This document shows positions 42,821 through 52,160 of a stretch of DNA of 64,000 nt, piece by piece; position 1 is the stretch's first letter, and the number at the start of each line of letters is the position of its first letter. Made by a program: the position numbers and the translations under genes. Source of the stretch: Chloroflexia bacterium SDU3-3 (lineage in GTDB: Bacteria > Chloroflexota > Chloroflexia > Chloroflexales > Roseiflexaceae); contig WBOU01000002.1 in the NCBI GenBank assembly GCA_009268125.1, forward strand, positions 186,001 through 250,000, read 5' to 3'. A model generated the notes under the pieces. It was not told the origin of the DNA. It made no database searches and saw only the letters and a list, made by a program, of their open reading frames with translations.

Positions 42821-44068
42821 CTAGCGGCGGGCCTGCTGAAAGTCGCGCCAGAGGCGGGCGCACTCGTGTGCGGGGTCGTGCCAGTAGCGCTCGATGTCGA
42901 TCGGCTCGGGCAGGCCGGGGTCGGCGGTGGGCGCGGCCAGGGCGGCCTCGCGCACGGCGGCGGCGGCGGGCTTCTCGCGCCCGGCGGCGTCGATCAGGCC
43001 CAGGGCGCGGGCGCGCAGGCTGCGGTCGAGCGGGGGCGTGGCCCAGTGGGCGCTGGGGTAGTCGCTGGCGTCGGCCAGGGCGACGAGCGGCGCGCCCATG
43101 CCGCGCAGCCGCGCCACCATGGCGGCCAGCAGCTCGGCCTGCTGGTCGTGGGTGGCCAGCGCGGTGGTGGTGGACCGGCCATAGAGCGTGTCGGCCACCA
43201 TGGCGGGCTGGCCGACCGCCGTGGTGGGCTGGCCTAGGCCCAGCGCGGCCAGCGGTCGGTCGGCCAGGGCGCTGGCCAGGGCGTGCAGGAAGGTTAGCGC
43301 GTCGCGGCTGCTCAGCCGGAAGCCCTCAAGCGGCAGCGGCTCATCCAGCGTGATGGCGGCCATGTCGAAGGCCGAGGCCACCTGGTCGGGGCGCGGCCCG
43401 GCCTGGCCCAGCAGGGCCTGGGGCGCGATGGCCCCCACCAGCGCGGCCTTGGCGTAGGCGCTGCGGGCCTGCTCGTCCATGGTGCGCAGCCACTCGGCCA
43501 CCGCCGCCGCGTGCTCGGGCGGGTGCAGGCGCTCCAGCCCCTCGCCGATCTGCCAGCGCGCCGCCGCCGGGTGCGGCCCGAAGTAGCCCAGCACCTCGCG
43601 CACTAGGTAGCACTGCGCGGCGATCATGCCGGTGTCGCGGAACATGTCGTGGGGGCTGCCGCTGCGCACCGCGCCCTCGTAGAGCACGGGGATGGCGCGG
43701 GCCACCTGGGCGGCGCTGTGCCCCGGCCCGAAGCGCAGCAGGTCGGGCAGCAGGTCGGGGTGGGCCACCCAGCGCGGCGCGGCCAGCGCCCCGCCCAGCG
43801 CGGCGGGCAGCAGCGTCACATGCGCGCGCAGCCCGCAGCCGCCGATCTCCTCCAGGGCCTGCTCGAAGCGGTCCAGCACGGCGGCGCTCACCTTCTGCGG
43901 CGCTGGCTGCACGTCCTCCCACCCCAGCGCGATCCGCACCTCGCGGAAGCCCAGCGCGGCCAGCTGCTGCATATCCTCGCGCAGCTCGCCGCGGTCGAAC
44001 ATGGCCCACCAGCGGTAGGCGGTGCGGCGCGGCCAGTAGGCGACGCTCAGCGTGAAATCTTCGGCCAT
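42821..44068 (-). CDS. TIM-barrel glycoside-hydrolase-like protein, unknown function
   Basis: 415 residues. The start LSVAYWPRRTAYRWWAMFDRGELREDMQQLAALGFREVRIALGWEDVQPAPQKVS is typical of clan-A glycoside hydrolases (GH5/GH42-like: strand 1, then the W-x-D/E-x-x-P loop). WQIGEGLERL stands where the family has W-x-x-NE with the acid/base Glu. Near the C-terminal part, LAALGLGQPTTAVGQP stands where E-x-G-x-P/S-T carries the nucleophile, and no Glu is there. It may be an inactive relative or a different hydrolase. No signal peptide. It overlaps nothing and lies 12 bp downstream of the menA stop. Confidence 0.5.
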   Translation of the reverse strand: MAEDFTLSVAYWPRRTAYRWWAMFDRGELREDMQQLAALGFREVRIALGWEDVQPAPQKVSAAVLDRFEQALEEIGGCGLRAHVTLLPAALGGALAAPRWVAHPDLLPDLLRFGPGHSAAQVARAIPVLYEGAVRSGSPHDMFRDTGMIAAQCYLVREVLGYFGPHPAAARWQIGEGLERLHPPEHAAAVAEWLRTMDEQARSAYAKAALVGAIAPQALLGQAGPRPDQVASAFDMAAITLDEPLPLEGFRLSSRDALTFLHALASALADRPLAALGLGQPTTAVGQPAMVADTLYGRSTTTALATHDQQAELLAAMVARLRGMGAPLVALADASDYPSAHWATPPLDRSLRARALGLIDAAGREKPAAAAVREAALAAPTADPGLPEPIDIERYWHDPAHECARLWRDFQQARR

Positions 44069-44079
44069 GCGCGTTTCTC

Positions 44080-44979
44080 CTACAGCACCAGGCCTAGCGC
44101 CAACAGCAGGCCGAACAGCAGCTCAAGCTGGCCGGTACCCTTCAGGGCGCGGTTGAGCGTGGGGCCGGACTCGCTGAGCATGGTGCGCACCAGGCGCACG
44201 GCCAGCGGTGCGGTGAGCAGCGGCAGCAGCACCCAGGGCGTCGCGCTGCCCGCCAGCCAGATCACCGGCAGCAGCAGGTAGGGCGCGACCACCAGCGCGG
44301 CGTACTCGGCGCGGGCGAAGCCGGGGCCGAAGATCACCGCCAGGGTGCGCTTGCCCGCCACGCGGTCGGTGGCCACGTCGCGCAGGTTGTTCACCACCAG
44401 GATGGCCGTGACCAGCGCGGCGATCGGCAGCGAGGCCAGGATGGCCAGCGGCGGCACCGCGCCCGCCTGCACGTAGGCCGTGCCGCACACCGCTACCAGC
44501 CCGAAGAACACGAAGCTGAACACATCGCCCAGGCCGTTGTAGCCCAGCGGCCACGGCCCGCCGGTGTACAGCACGCCCGCCGCGATCGAGAGCACGCCCA
44601 CCACCAGGATGGGCCAGCCGCCCACCGCCACCAGGTAGAGGCCCACCAGCGCGGCCAGGGCGAAGGTGGCGATCATGCCGTTGCGCACCGTCTCGGGCCT
44701 CAGCAGCCCGCTCTGGGTGGCGCGCGTCGGCCCGATGCGCTCGGCGGTGTCCGCGCCCTTCTTGAAGTCGAAGTAGTCGTTGGCGTAGTTGGTGCCGATC
44801 TGGATGAGCAGCGCGCCCAGCAGCGCGGCCAGGGCGGGCAGCGGTCGGAAGCTGCCGACGGCGGCTGCGGCGGCGGTGCCCACCAGCACCGGCGCGGCTG
44901 CGGCGGGCAGGGTGGCGGGTCGGGCGGCCATCAGCCAGACCCTGGCGGGGCTGGGGGCCGGGGGTTGTGTCGTGGTCAT
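44080..44979 (-). CDS. menA: 1,4-dihydroxy-2-naphthoate polyprenyltransferase MenA
   Basis: 299 residues with eight or nine transmembrane helices. The UbiA-family aspartate motifs are [23 protein letters not shown] (about 62-84) and [22 protein letters not shown] (about 198-219). The first, with ND-x-x-D and the following GADT, fits MenA rather than UbiA or chlorophyll synthase. It attaches the prenyl tail to 1,4-dihydroxy-2-naphthoate in menaquinone synthesis in the membrane. Its start lies three bases after the S41 peptidase stop, so they are cotranscribed. Confidence 0.88.
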   Translation of the reverse strand: MTTTQPPAPSPARVWLMAARPATLPAAAAPVLVGTAAAAAVGSFRPLPALAALLGALLIQIGTNYANDYFDFKKGADTAERIGPTRATQSGLLRPETVRNGMIATFALAALVGLYLVAVGGWPILVVGVLSIAAGVLYTGGPWPLGYNGLGDVFSFVFFGLVAVCGTAYVQAGAVPPLAILASLPIAALVTAILVVNNLRDVATDRVAGKRTLAVIFGPGFARAEYAALVVAPYLLLPVIWLAGSATPWVLLPLLTAPLAVRLVRTMLSESGPTLNRALKGTGQLELLFGLLLALGLVL

Positions 44980-44982
44980 GGG

Positions 44983-46968
44983 TTATTTGTCCGTTGTGTT
45001 GCTCGCATCAAGCAGGGCATCCTCGGCGGCCTTCAGCACCTCGTCATCATCCGAGAGCAGCGTGTCGCGGTTCTGCGGCACCACGATTGTGGGCTTCACG
45101 CCAGCGCCCTCAAGGAACAGCGTGCCGTCGGCGTTCACGAAGCGCCCGGTCGGGATCTGCAGGTAGATGTCGTCGGGCAGCTTGAAGCTGCCCTCGGAGA
45201 CCTCGGCCTCGACCCCGGCGGTGGGGCCGTAGCCCACCACCTGCGCGCCCGGCAGCTTGCTGAATCCATAGGCCTCCAGCTCGCAGGCGCTGAAGCAGGC
45301 TGGCCCCACCAGCAGCGCGATGTGGTCGAAGTGGTACTGCTGCTCGCTGGGCTGCACCTCTTCGATGTACAGGTCGCCCTCGCCATCCTCGAAGTGGCCG
45401 GTGATCGGGTTGAAGTAGACCAGCCCGGCCAGCGGGATGCTTTCTTTGCTGAGATAGCCCGCCAGATCGAGGTTGGTGCCGCCGCTGTTCTGGCGCATGT
45501 CGATCACGATCCCGGGCACCTCATTATACTCAAATGACTTGAGCGCCCGCTCGAACAGCTCGTCGATCAGGTCGATGTCGTCATCATTGGAGTTGACGCG
45601 CACATAGCCCAGGCCCGACTCCAAGATCCAGTACTCCACCGGCGGCGCGGTCGGGTCGCTGCCGCGGTAGATCGAGGTGTAGCTCAGGCTGCTGTACTCA
45701 TCCACCGCCGTGAGCAGGGTGGTCTTCGCCGCGCTCTCGTCGGGGTTGGTGTAGGTCAGCTGGGCGGTCGCGCCCACAGGCCCGCGCAGCAGGTAGCGCA
45801 CTTGGTCGTAGCGCAGGGCATCCTGGGTGGAAAAGGGGCCGGTGGGCGGGCTGATGGTCTTCAGCCTGTCCTCTACCGGCTTGGCGTCGTAGCGATCAAG
45901 CGTCGCGCCGCGCTTGATCCCGGCCTTGTCGGCGGGGCCGTCCTCCTTCACGTAGACCACCACAAACGCCCCGTCGTCGGTCTCGCGGATGGCCAGCCCG
46001 TAGCCGCCGCCGTAGTTTTTGTCGTTCAGGTCGTCCTCTAGGCTACCGCCGCTCACGGCGGTGTGGCCGTCGGGGATGCCGTTGGCGAAGGCGCGGATGG
46101 CTGCGAAGAACAGGGCGGGGTCTTTTTTCTGCTGGGCCTCGATCACCATGGGCGCGATCGAGCGGAACAGCGCATCCCAGTCCGGCTCTTTGCCGGCCAC
46201 CTCGTTGAAGGCATAGCGCTGGCGGGCCTCGACGAACAGCCGCTCGAAGGCCTTGCGGTACGAGAGCGCCGAGAGATCCTGGGTGCCCTGGTTCTGGCCC
46301 TCGTAGAGGTCGACCAGGCCCTCGGTGTCGCGGCTGATGCCAAACGGCCGTGTGCTCAGGTCGATCACCGAGTAGCCCGCAGGCAGCGGCTGCAGCGGGT
46401 CATCTTTGGTGAACAGCAGGCCGTCGCCGCCGAAGTCGCTGGGGATCTGCTGGCTGGCGTCGGGCGCCCACGCCACCAGTTTGCCGCCCTTCACCACGTC
46501 GCCCTGGCCCGATGTCAGCTGGAGCGAGGTGATGTAGGTGGGCCAGCCGTGGATGGTGTCGTCGTCGTGGAACGGGTCGGACCAGTAGGCCACGGTGTAC
46601 AGCTTCACCCCGCCCTTGCCGTCGCCGTCCAGGTCGTTGCTCTCGCCATCGGGGCGCAGCGGCAGATCGATCTGGTAGGTGGCCTCGCGCTGCTCGCGGT
46701 CGATCTCCAGCCGCCCGAACTGCAGCGACTCGGGCGGCACCCGCCACGCCGGGTTGTGGCTGGCCAGGCCGTGCAGATCCACCAGGGCCACGGCGTGGCG
46801 CTGGTAGTAGGTGAGGAAGATGCCGTTGGTGTAGTGGAAGCTGCCGTGCAGCGTGAAGGGCTGCTGGGCGGTGATCGTCTCGGCGCTGGGCGGCGTCTCG
46901 GCGGCGGTGCAGCCCGACAGGGCGAGCATGGTCAGTGCGACGAGAAGCGGGCGGTGGTGCGACATCAT
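44983..46968 (-). CDS. S41-family peptidase lipoprotein with PDZ domain
   Basis: 661 residues. Lipobox LSGC (Cys near 20). An N-terminal domain of about 240 residues (FTLHGSFHYTNGIFLTYYQRHAVALVDLHGLA...) of unknown type precedes a helical segment, a PDZ domain (GGYGLAIRETDDGAFVVVYVKEDGPADKAGIKRGATLDRYDAKPV, about 320-370) and the tail-specific protease domain. The S41 core reads VPGIVIDMRQNSGGTNLDLAGYL and the catalytic Ser lies in LLVGPACFSACELEAYGFSKL. The Lys usual in C-terminal processing peptidases at Ser+4/5 is not evident (Glu/Leu there), which fits the tricorn/retinoid-binding-like subgroup better. Sits on the outer face of the membrane. Either of the two adjacent start codons is possible. 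Confidence 0.82.
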   Translation of the reverse strand: MMSHHRPLLVALTMLALSGCTAAETPPSAETITAQQPFTLHGSFHYTNGIFLTYYQRHAVALVDLHGLASHNPAWRVPPESLQFGRLEIDREQREATYQIDLPLRPDGESNDLDGDGKGGVKLYTVAYWSDPFHDDDTIHGWPTYITSLQLTSGQGDVVKGGKLVAWAPDASQQIPSDFGGDGLLFTKDDPLQPLPAGYSVIDLSTRPFGISRDTEGLVDLYEGQNQGTQDLSALSYRKAFERLFVEARQRYAFNEVAGKEPDWDALFRSIAPMVIEAQQKKDPALFFAAIRAFANGIPDGHTAVSGGSLEDDLNDKNYGGGYGLAIRETDDGAFVVVYVKEDGPADKAGIKRGATLDRYDAKPVEDRLKTISPPTGPFSTQDALRYDQVRYLLRGPVGATAQLTYTNPDESAAKTTLLTAVDEYSSLSYTSIYRGSDPTAPPVEYWILESGLGYVRVNSNDDDIDLIDELFERALKSFEYNEVPGIVIDMRQNSGGTNLDLAGYLSKESIPLAGLVYFNPITGHFEDGEGDLYIEEVQPSEQQYHFDHIALLVGPACFSACELEAYGFSKLPGAQVVGYGPTAGVEAEVSEGSFKLPDDIYLQIPTGRFVNADGTLFLEGAGVKPTIVVPQNRDTLLSDDDEVLKAAEDALLDASNTTDK

Positions 46969-47115
46969 GCTGTATTCTCTAACCTCGCAATGGGCGCTAG
47001 GAAGCGGAGATCGAGGGTATATGATCGGCTGGCAGCGGTATTATACAAGATATCGCTGGGTGCGACCCAGCCCATCTCAACAGGTTTGTATCCCACATAT
47101 CACAGAATCATCACG

Positions 47116-47142
47116 TTGGGCGCAAAGGGGCTATGCTATAAT
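47116..47142 (+). promoter_or_regulatory. Putative promoter of the acyltransferase-like gene
   Basis: TTGGGC (47116-47121) and TATAAT (47137-47142), spacer 15 bp, with the same TGC before the -10 as at 41347. The spacing is short, so the -35 box is doubtful. Confidence 0.5.
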
Positions 47143-47188
47143 GCGTCGTAGCTTTCTGTGGCGCGGGCACGATACCCCATACAGCATT

Positions 47189-49798
47189 ATGACAAAAGTT
47201 GCATCACGTGATGTGGCGCACGCTCGCGCTGTCCACGAGACACGCCAGGCGCTTGATACTATTGATGATACAAGCCTTGTGTCAGTAACACGCCTTGGAA
47301 TCACTCAAGTGCGCGCGCTGAAGCAGGAGGTAGCCGAGATCTTCCCGGCCTCCAACCTCCCAGCCTTTTTGCTTCAGGGCCTGCTCCAGCTGGAAGACCG
47401 CACGCTGCGACAAGACAAAGTTGCCGCCGATCTTCGTGTACTCTTCCGCGGCAGCGCCCAGATCGGCATCTATGGCGCGCTGCTTGCCGCCCCCGCCACC
47501 ATCCTCTACGGCTACCAGAAGCTGCTGTCGCTCTCGGGCAAGGATGTTGAGAGCGCCTTCCCCGACGGCCTCTGGCAGTTCTACACCGAGTTCGGCCTGC
47601 GCGAGGATGCCGCCCGCCACTGCGTCGAGTCGGTCGGCTTCCAGCGCGCCGCGCCCGCCGCCAGCGAGATCGACGCCGCCGCCAGCTGGGTGCTGGCCGC
47701 CATGGAGATGCTGCACAGCTACGACGAGCTGCTGGCCAGCGAGTGGGACGAGAAGGTCATGCCGCGCGTGATCGATGCGGTGCTGCCCGAGTACGCCGCC
47801 GCCCAGCTGGGCAAGAAGCTGCCGCGCCGCGCCGCCGACCGCGAGCAGCTGATCGCCGAGCGCGTCGAGCGCATGCGCGCCGACTACCACCTACAGGGCT
47901 TCGAGCGCGGCTGGCTCGACGAGCGGCCCTACCGCATCCCGGCAGGCGAGCGCGAGCAGAGCTTCGCCCGCTACCGCCGCGCCCAGTTCCAGCAGTATGT
48001 GCAGAAGCACCTGCGCCGCGCCCCCGCCGACCTGCGCGCCCAGATCGAGTCGCGCTTCGCCGACCGCCGCGCCGAGGATCTGCCGCGCTACCGCAGGCAG
48101 CTGGCCATGACCATGACTCTGCAGCCCGAGCAGCACCGCGAGTATCGCGCCACCCTGCCGCTGCACATGGTCAAGATCGCCCTAGTGGTGGGCGGGCGCT
48201 ACCACCTGATCGACGCCTGCGCCTACGACGCCGACGGCACGCTGCTGGTCTTCCCGCTGGATGGCGGGGGCGAGGGCACGCCGCTGGTGCTGAAGCGCGC
48301 CGACGACAGCACCCTGCGCGACCGCTACGGCCACGTGGTCGACATCGACCACGCCGGGCGCGTGAAGGTCGAGGGGCGGCTGATCGGGCGGCTGCGCCCG
48401 CCCTCGGTGGGCCAGGTCAAGGCCCAGGTTGCGGCGATCATCCGCCAGGCCGCGCGCGACCACAGCGCCCCCAGCGACACCGACATGCTGCTGGTCGAGT
48501 CGCCCCGCGCCCGCCAGCCCGAGCTGCGCGCCATGCTCTCGGACGCCACCAAGTCCGAGCTGGTGTCGCTGCAGTATGCGCCGATCATCATCAACTGGGA
48601 TGAGCACCCCAGCGCCACGCCGCTGCCCGAGGTGCGCCGCGCGCGTCGCGGCACCGGCGACCACGCGCTCACCATGATCCGCACCGACCGCAGCATGGTC
48701 TTCGATATGTCGCATATCTTCTGCGATGCGGTCTGGGGCATGGCGCTCACCGAGATCATCACCGGCTACGCCGCTGGCTTCTACCCCGAGGTCAGCGCCA
48801 CCCGCGCCAGCAAGGCCGAGCCGCCCGCGCCGCTCAAGCTGCTGGCCGCTATGAACGTGCGCGCCGCCGCCGCGAGCGATGCCAACGACCAGCCGATCGA
48901 GTGTGCCGCCGAGACCACCGCCATCGATGTAGACGCGATCGGCAAGCTGCGCCGCAAGCTGGCCGGCATCCAGCTGCCCCTGACGGTGAACGACCTGCTG
49001 CTGCTGGGGCGCTTTGTGCACGCGGCCAACTACGCGCCTGGGCCGCGCGCCGAGCAGGCCTTCGAGGCCATGGTCTCGCTCCCCAACGGTGCGGCGCTGA
49101 GCGAGCAGATCGTGCGCTGGCTTGAGGAGCAGCGCATCCACAACCCATCGCTGCTCATCCCCATGGATGCCAGCAACGCCGACCCGCGCCTGCGGCTCTA
49201 CCCGGCCACCTTCCGCAACCCGCTGCCCAACCTCATCCCTCGGCTGGAGCGCTGCGAGAACTATGTGCGGGCCCTGCGCCGCAGCGGCGACGCTGGCGTG
49301 TCCCGCGCATTTGATGCCGAGCGCAAGGAGCTGTATAAAGAGCTGCAGGTCTTCGCCGAGCTGCTGCGGGCGCTCAAGCAGGTGACCATGCGCGGCGAGA
49401 GCTTTAGCGCGGCGGCGCTGAAGCTGATGGGCCACCTGCCCGGCTCGCTGCAGAACCTGGTCGATATGATCCCGCAGAAGGTCGGCATTCTAAACGAGAT
49501 CCTTAAAGGCCGCGAGGTCTTCTCAAACGTGGGGCGCGTGGCCCCCGAGTCCTCGATCGTGCGCTTCTCCAGCGCCCGCGACGATGGCTCGACGAAGCTG
49601 CTTGTCTGGGGTATCATGACCGATGCCAGCGGCAGGATGACCGTGACCCTGCGCGACTTCCGCCCACATGTGGCTGTGCTGGCACGGCACAGTCGGCCCG
49701 AGCTAGCCCAGGCCATCGCCTCGGACTACCTAGAGGCCTACGCCACATCGGTCAATGAGCTTGTCACCCGCATCCACCGGGTGCTATCGCAGAAATAG
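47189..49798 (+). CDS. Large protein with condensation/wax-ester-synthase-like acyltransferase half
   Basis: 869 residues, no signal peptide or membrane helix. Residues 1-420 are mostly helical and of no recognised family (notable: DGLWQFYTEFGLREDAARHCVESVGF). Residues 470-869 read like the CoA-dependent acyltransferase (condensation) fold: H509-x3-D513 in MSHIFCDAVWG, LPLTVNDLLLLGRFVHAANY as in the wax-ester synthase helix, LLIPMDASNADPRLRLYPATFRNPLPNLI, and REVFSNVGRV (779-782) where the family has SNV-P/G. The Gly after the catalytic Asp is Ala. It may acylate an alcohol or amine or make an ester. The start is placed after a TATAAT; it lacks a ribosome binding site. A Ser/Thr kinase gene follows by 66 bp. 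Confidence 0.55.
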   Translation: MTKVASRDVAHARAVHETRQALDTIDDTSLVSVTRLGITQVRALKQEVAEIFPASNLPAFLLQGLLQLEDRTLRQDKVAADLRVLFRGSAQIGIYGALLAAPATILYGYQKLLSLSGKDVESAFPDGLWQFYTEFGLREDAARHCVESVGFQRAAPAASEIDAAASWVLAAMEMLHSYDELLASEWDEKVMPRVIDAVLPEYAAAQLGKKLPRRAADREQLIAERVERMRADYHLQGFERGWLDERPYRIPAGEREQSFARYRRAQFQQYVQKHLRRAPADLRAQIESRFADRRAEDLPRYRRQLAMTMTLQPEQHREYRATLPLHMVKIALVVGGRYHLIDACAYDADGTLLVFPLDGGGEGTPLVLKRADDSTLRDRYGHVVDIDHAGRVKVEGRLIGRLRPPSVGQVKAQVAAIIRQAARDHSAPSDTDMLLVESPRARQPELRAMLSDATKSELVSLQYAPIIINWDEHPSATPLPEVRRARRGTGDHALTMIRTDRSMVFDMSHIFCDAVWGMALTEIITGYAAGFYPEVSATRASKAEPPAPLKLLAAMNVRAAAASDANDQPIECAAETTAIDVDAIGKLRRKLAGIQLPLTVNDLLLLGRFVHAANYAPGPRAEQAFEAMVSLPNGAALSEQIVRWLEEQRIHNPSLLIPMDASNADPRLRLYPATFRNPLPNLIPRLERCENYVRALRRSGDAGVSRAFDAERKELYKELQVFAELLRALKQVTMRGESFSAAALKLMGHLPGSLQNLVDMIPQKVGILNEILKGREVFSNVGRVAPESSIVRFSSARDDGSTKLLVWGIMTDASGRMTVTLRDFRPHVAVLARHSRPELAQAIASDYLEAYATSVNELVTRIHRVLSQK

Positions 49799-49864
49799 CG
49801 TCTTTTCGTGCGTCGGCGCGCCTGGCAGGAACCGCAGGCCCGCGCCGCTACCAACCCACAACAT

Positions 49865-51130
<1,266 letters not shown>

Positions 51131-51154
51131 CACACACCAGATCTAGAGACTTAG

Positions 51155-51183
51155 AGCAGGAGCCGCCGCGCTCCTGCTTTTTC
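51155..51183 (+). terminator. Intrinsic terminator after the kinase gene
   Basis: AGCAGGAGC (51155-51163) pairs with GCTCCTGCT (51170-51178), followed by a T-rich tail (TTTTTCTTTG). Confidence 0.9.
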
Positions 51184-51293
51184 TTTGTTTTATGGCTATA
51201 CCCGCACGCTTTCTGGCCCCTATGTTGCATAGCAGGCTCTAGCAACATATCGCTTCTACCCCGCCGCAGCGCGGGAGAGAAAGGGTCGACAGC

Positions 51294-52091
51294 GTGGATA
51301 CGGCAAAACCTTTTGCGGTGGTGACTGGTGCCTCCAGCGGCATCGGCTACGAGCTAGCTCGGCAGTTTGCCGAGCATGGGTACGATCTGCTGATCACATC
51401 GGGCGGGCCTGCGATCGAGGAGGCCGCGCACTCGCTTGCCCAGCTCGGCGCGCAGATTCAGACGGTGCAGGCCAATCTGGCCACCTACGACGGTGTGGAG
51501 GCGCTGTATGGGCGCATTATCGAGATCGCGCGGCCCATCGATGCGATCGCGATTAACGCCGGGGTGGGCGTCGGCGGCGATTTCACGCGGCAGACCAGCC
51601 TGCAGGATGAGATCGAGATGATCAATCTCAACGTGGTCTCCACCGTGCACCTCGCCAAACGTGTGCTGCCCGACATGGTCCAGCGCGGCAGCGGGCGGGT
51701 GCTGTTCACCTCCTCGATCGCTGCCCTGATGCCGGGCGCATTTGAGGCGGTGTACGCGGCATCCAAGGCGTTCATCCAGTCCTTCGCCGAGGCCATCCGC
51801 AACGAGCTGAAGGATACCGGCGTGACGATCACCGCGCTTCAGCCTGGGCCGACCGATACCAATTTCTTCAGCCGCGCCGAGATGGATGATACCCGCGCTG
51901 CAACTGGCCATAAAGACGATCCGGCGGATGTGGCCCGGCAGGGCTTCGAGGCGCTGATGGCCGGGAAAGATCATGTGATCGCCGGTTCGCTCAAGACCAA
52001 GGCCATGGGCGCAGTCAGCAGGGTGCTGCCCGAGACGGTGAACGCCGAGCAGCACCGCAAGCTGGCCGAGCCAGGTTCGGGCGACAAGTAG
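51294..52091 (+). CDS. Short-chain dehydrogenase/reductase
   Basis: 265 residues from a GTG start; AGAAAGGG lies upstream. Cofactor motif TGASSGIGYELARQFAEHGYDLLITSGG near residue 11, INAGVGVGG where NAG is expected, and catalytic Ser-Tyr-Lys in VLFTSSIAALMPGAFEAVYAASKAFIQSFAEAI. The GALQPGPTDTNFF-like stretch (TALQPGPTDTNFFSRAEM) matches DltE/YqjQ-type classical SDRs. Substrate unknown. The gene is alone between a terminator and a convergent hairpin. Confidence 0.88.
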   Translation: MDTAKPFAVVTGASSGIGYELARQFAEHGYDLLITSGGPAIEEAAHSLAQLGAQIQTVQANLATYDGVEALYGRIIEIARPIDAIAINAGVGVGGDFTRQTSLQDEIEMINLNVVSTVHLAKRVLPDMVQRGSGRVLFTSSIAALMPGAFEAVYAASKAFIQSFAEAIRNELKDTGVTITALQPGPTDTNFFSRAEMDDTRAATGHKDDPADVARQGFEALMAGKDHVIAGSLKTKAMGAVSRVLPETVNAEQHRKLAEPGSGDK

Positions 52092-52102
52092 CGGGAGCGC
52101 AG

Positions 52103-52133
52103 ACAGGGCCTGGGGTCGCACCCCAGGCCCTGT
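52103..52133. terminator. Hairpin between converging SDR and alpha-2-macroglobulin genes
   Basis: Perfect 14-bp stem ACAGGGCCTGGGGT (52103-52116) with 52120-52133 and a 3-base loop. No T-run on either side; possibly a shared 3'-end structure. Confidence 0.6.
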
Positions 52134-52160
52134 GGCTTGCGACAATAGGCGCGGATGGGG

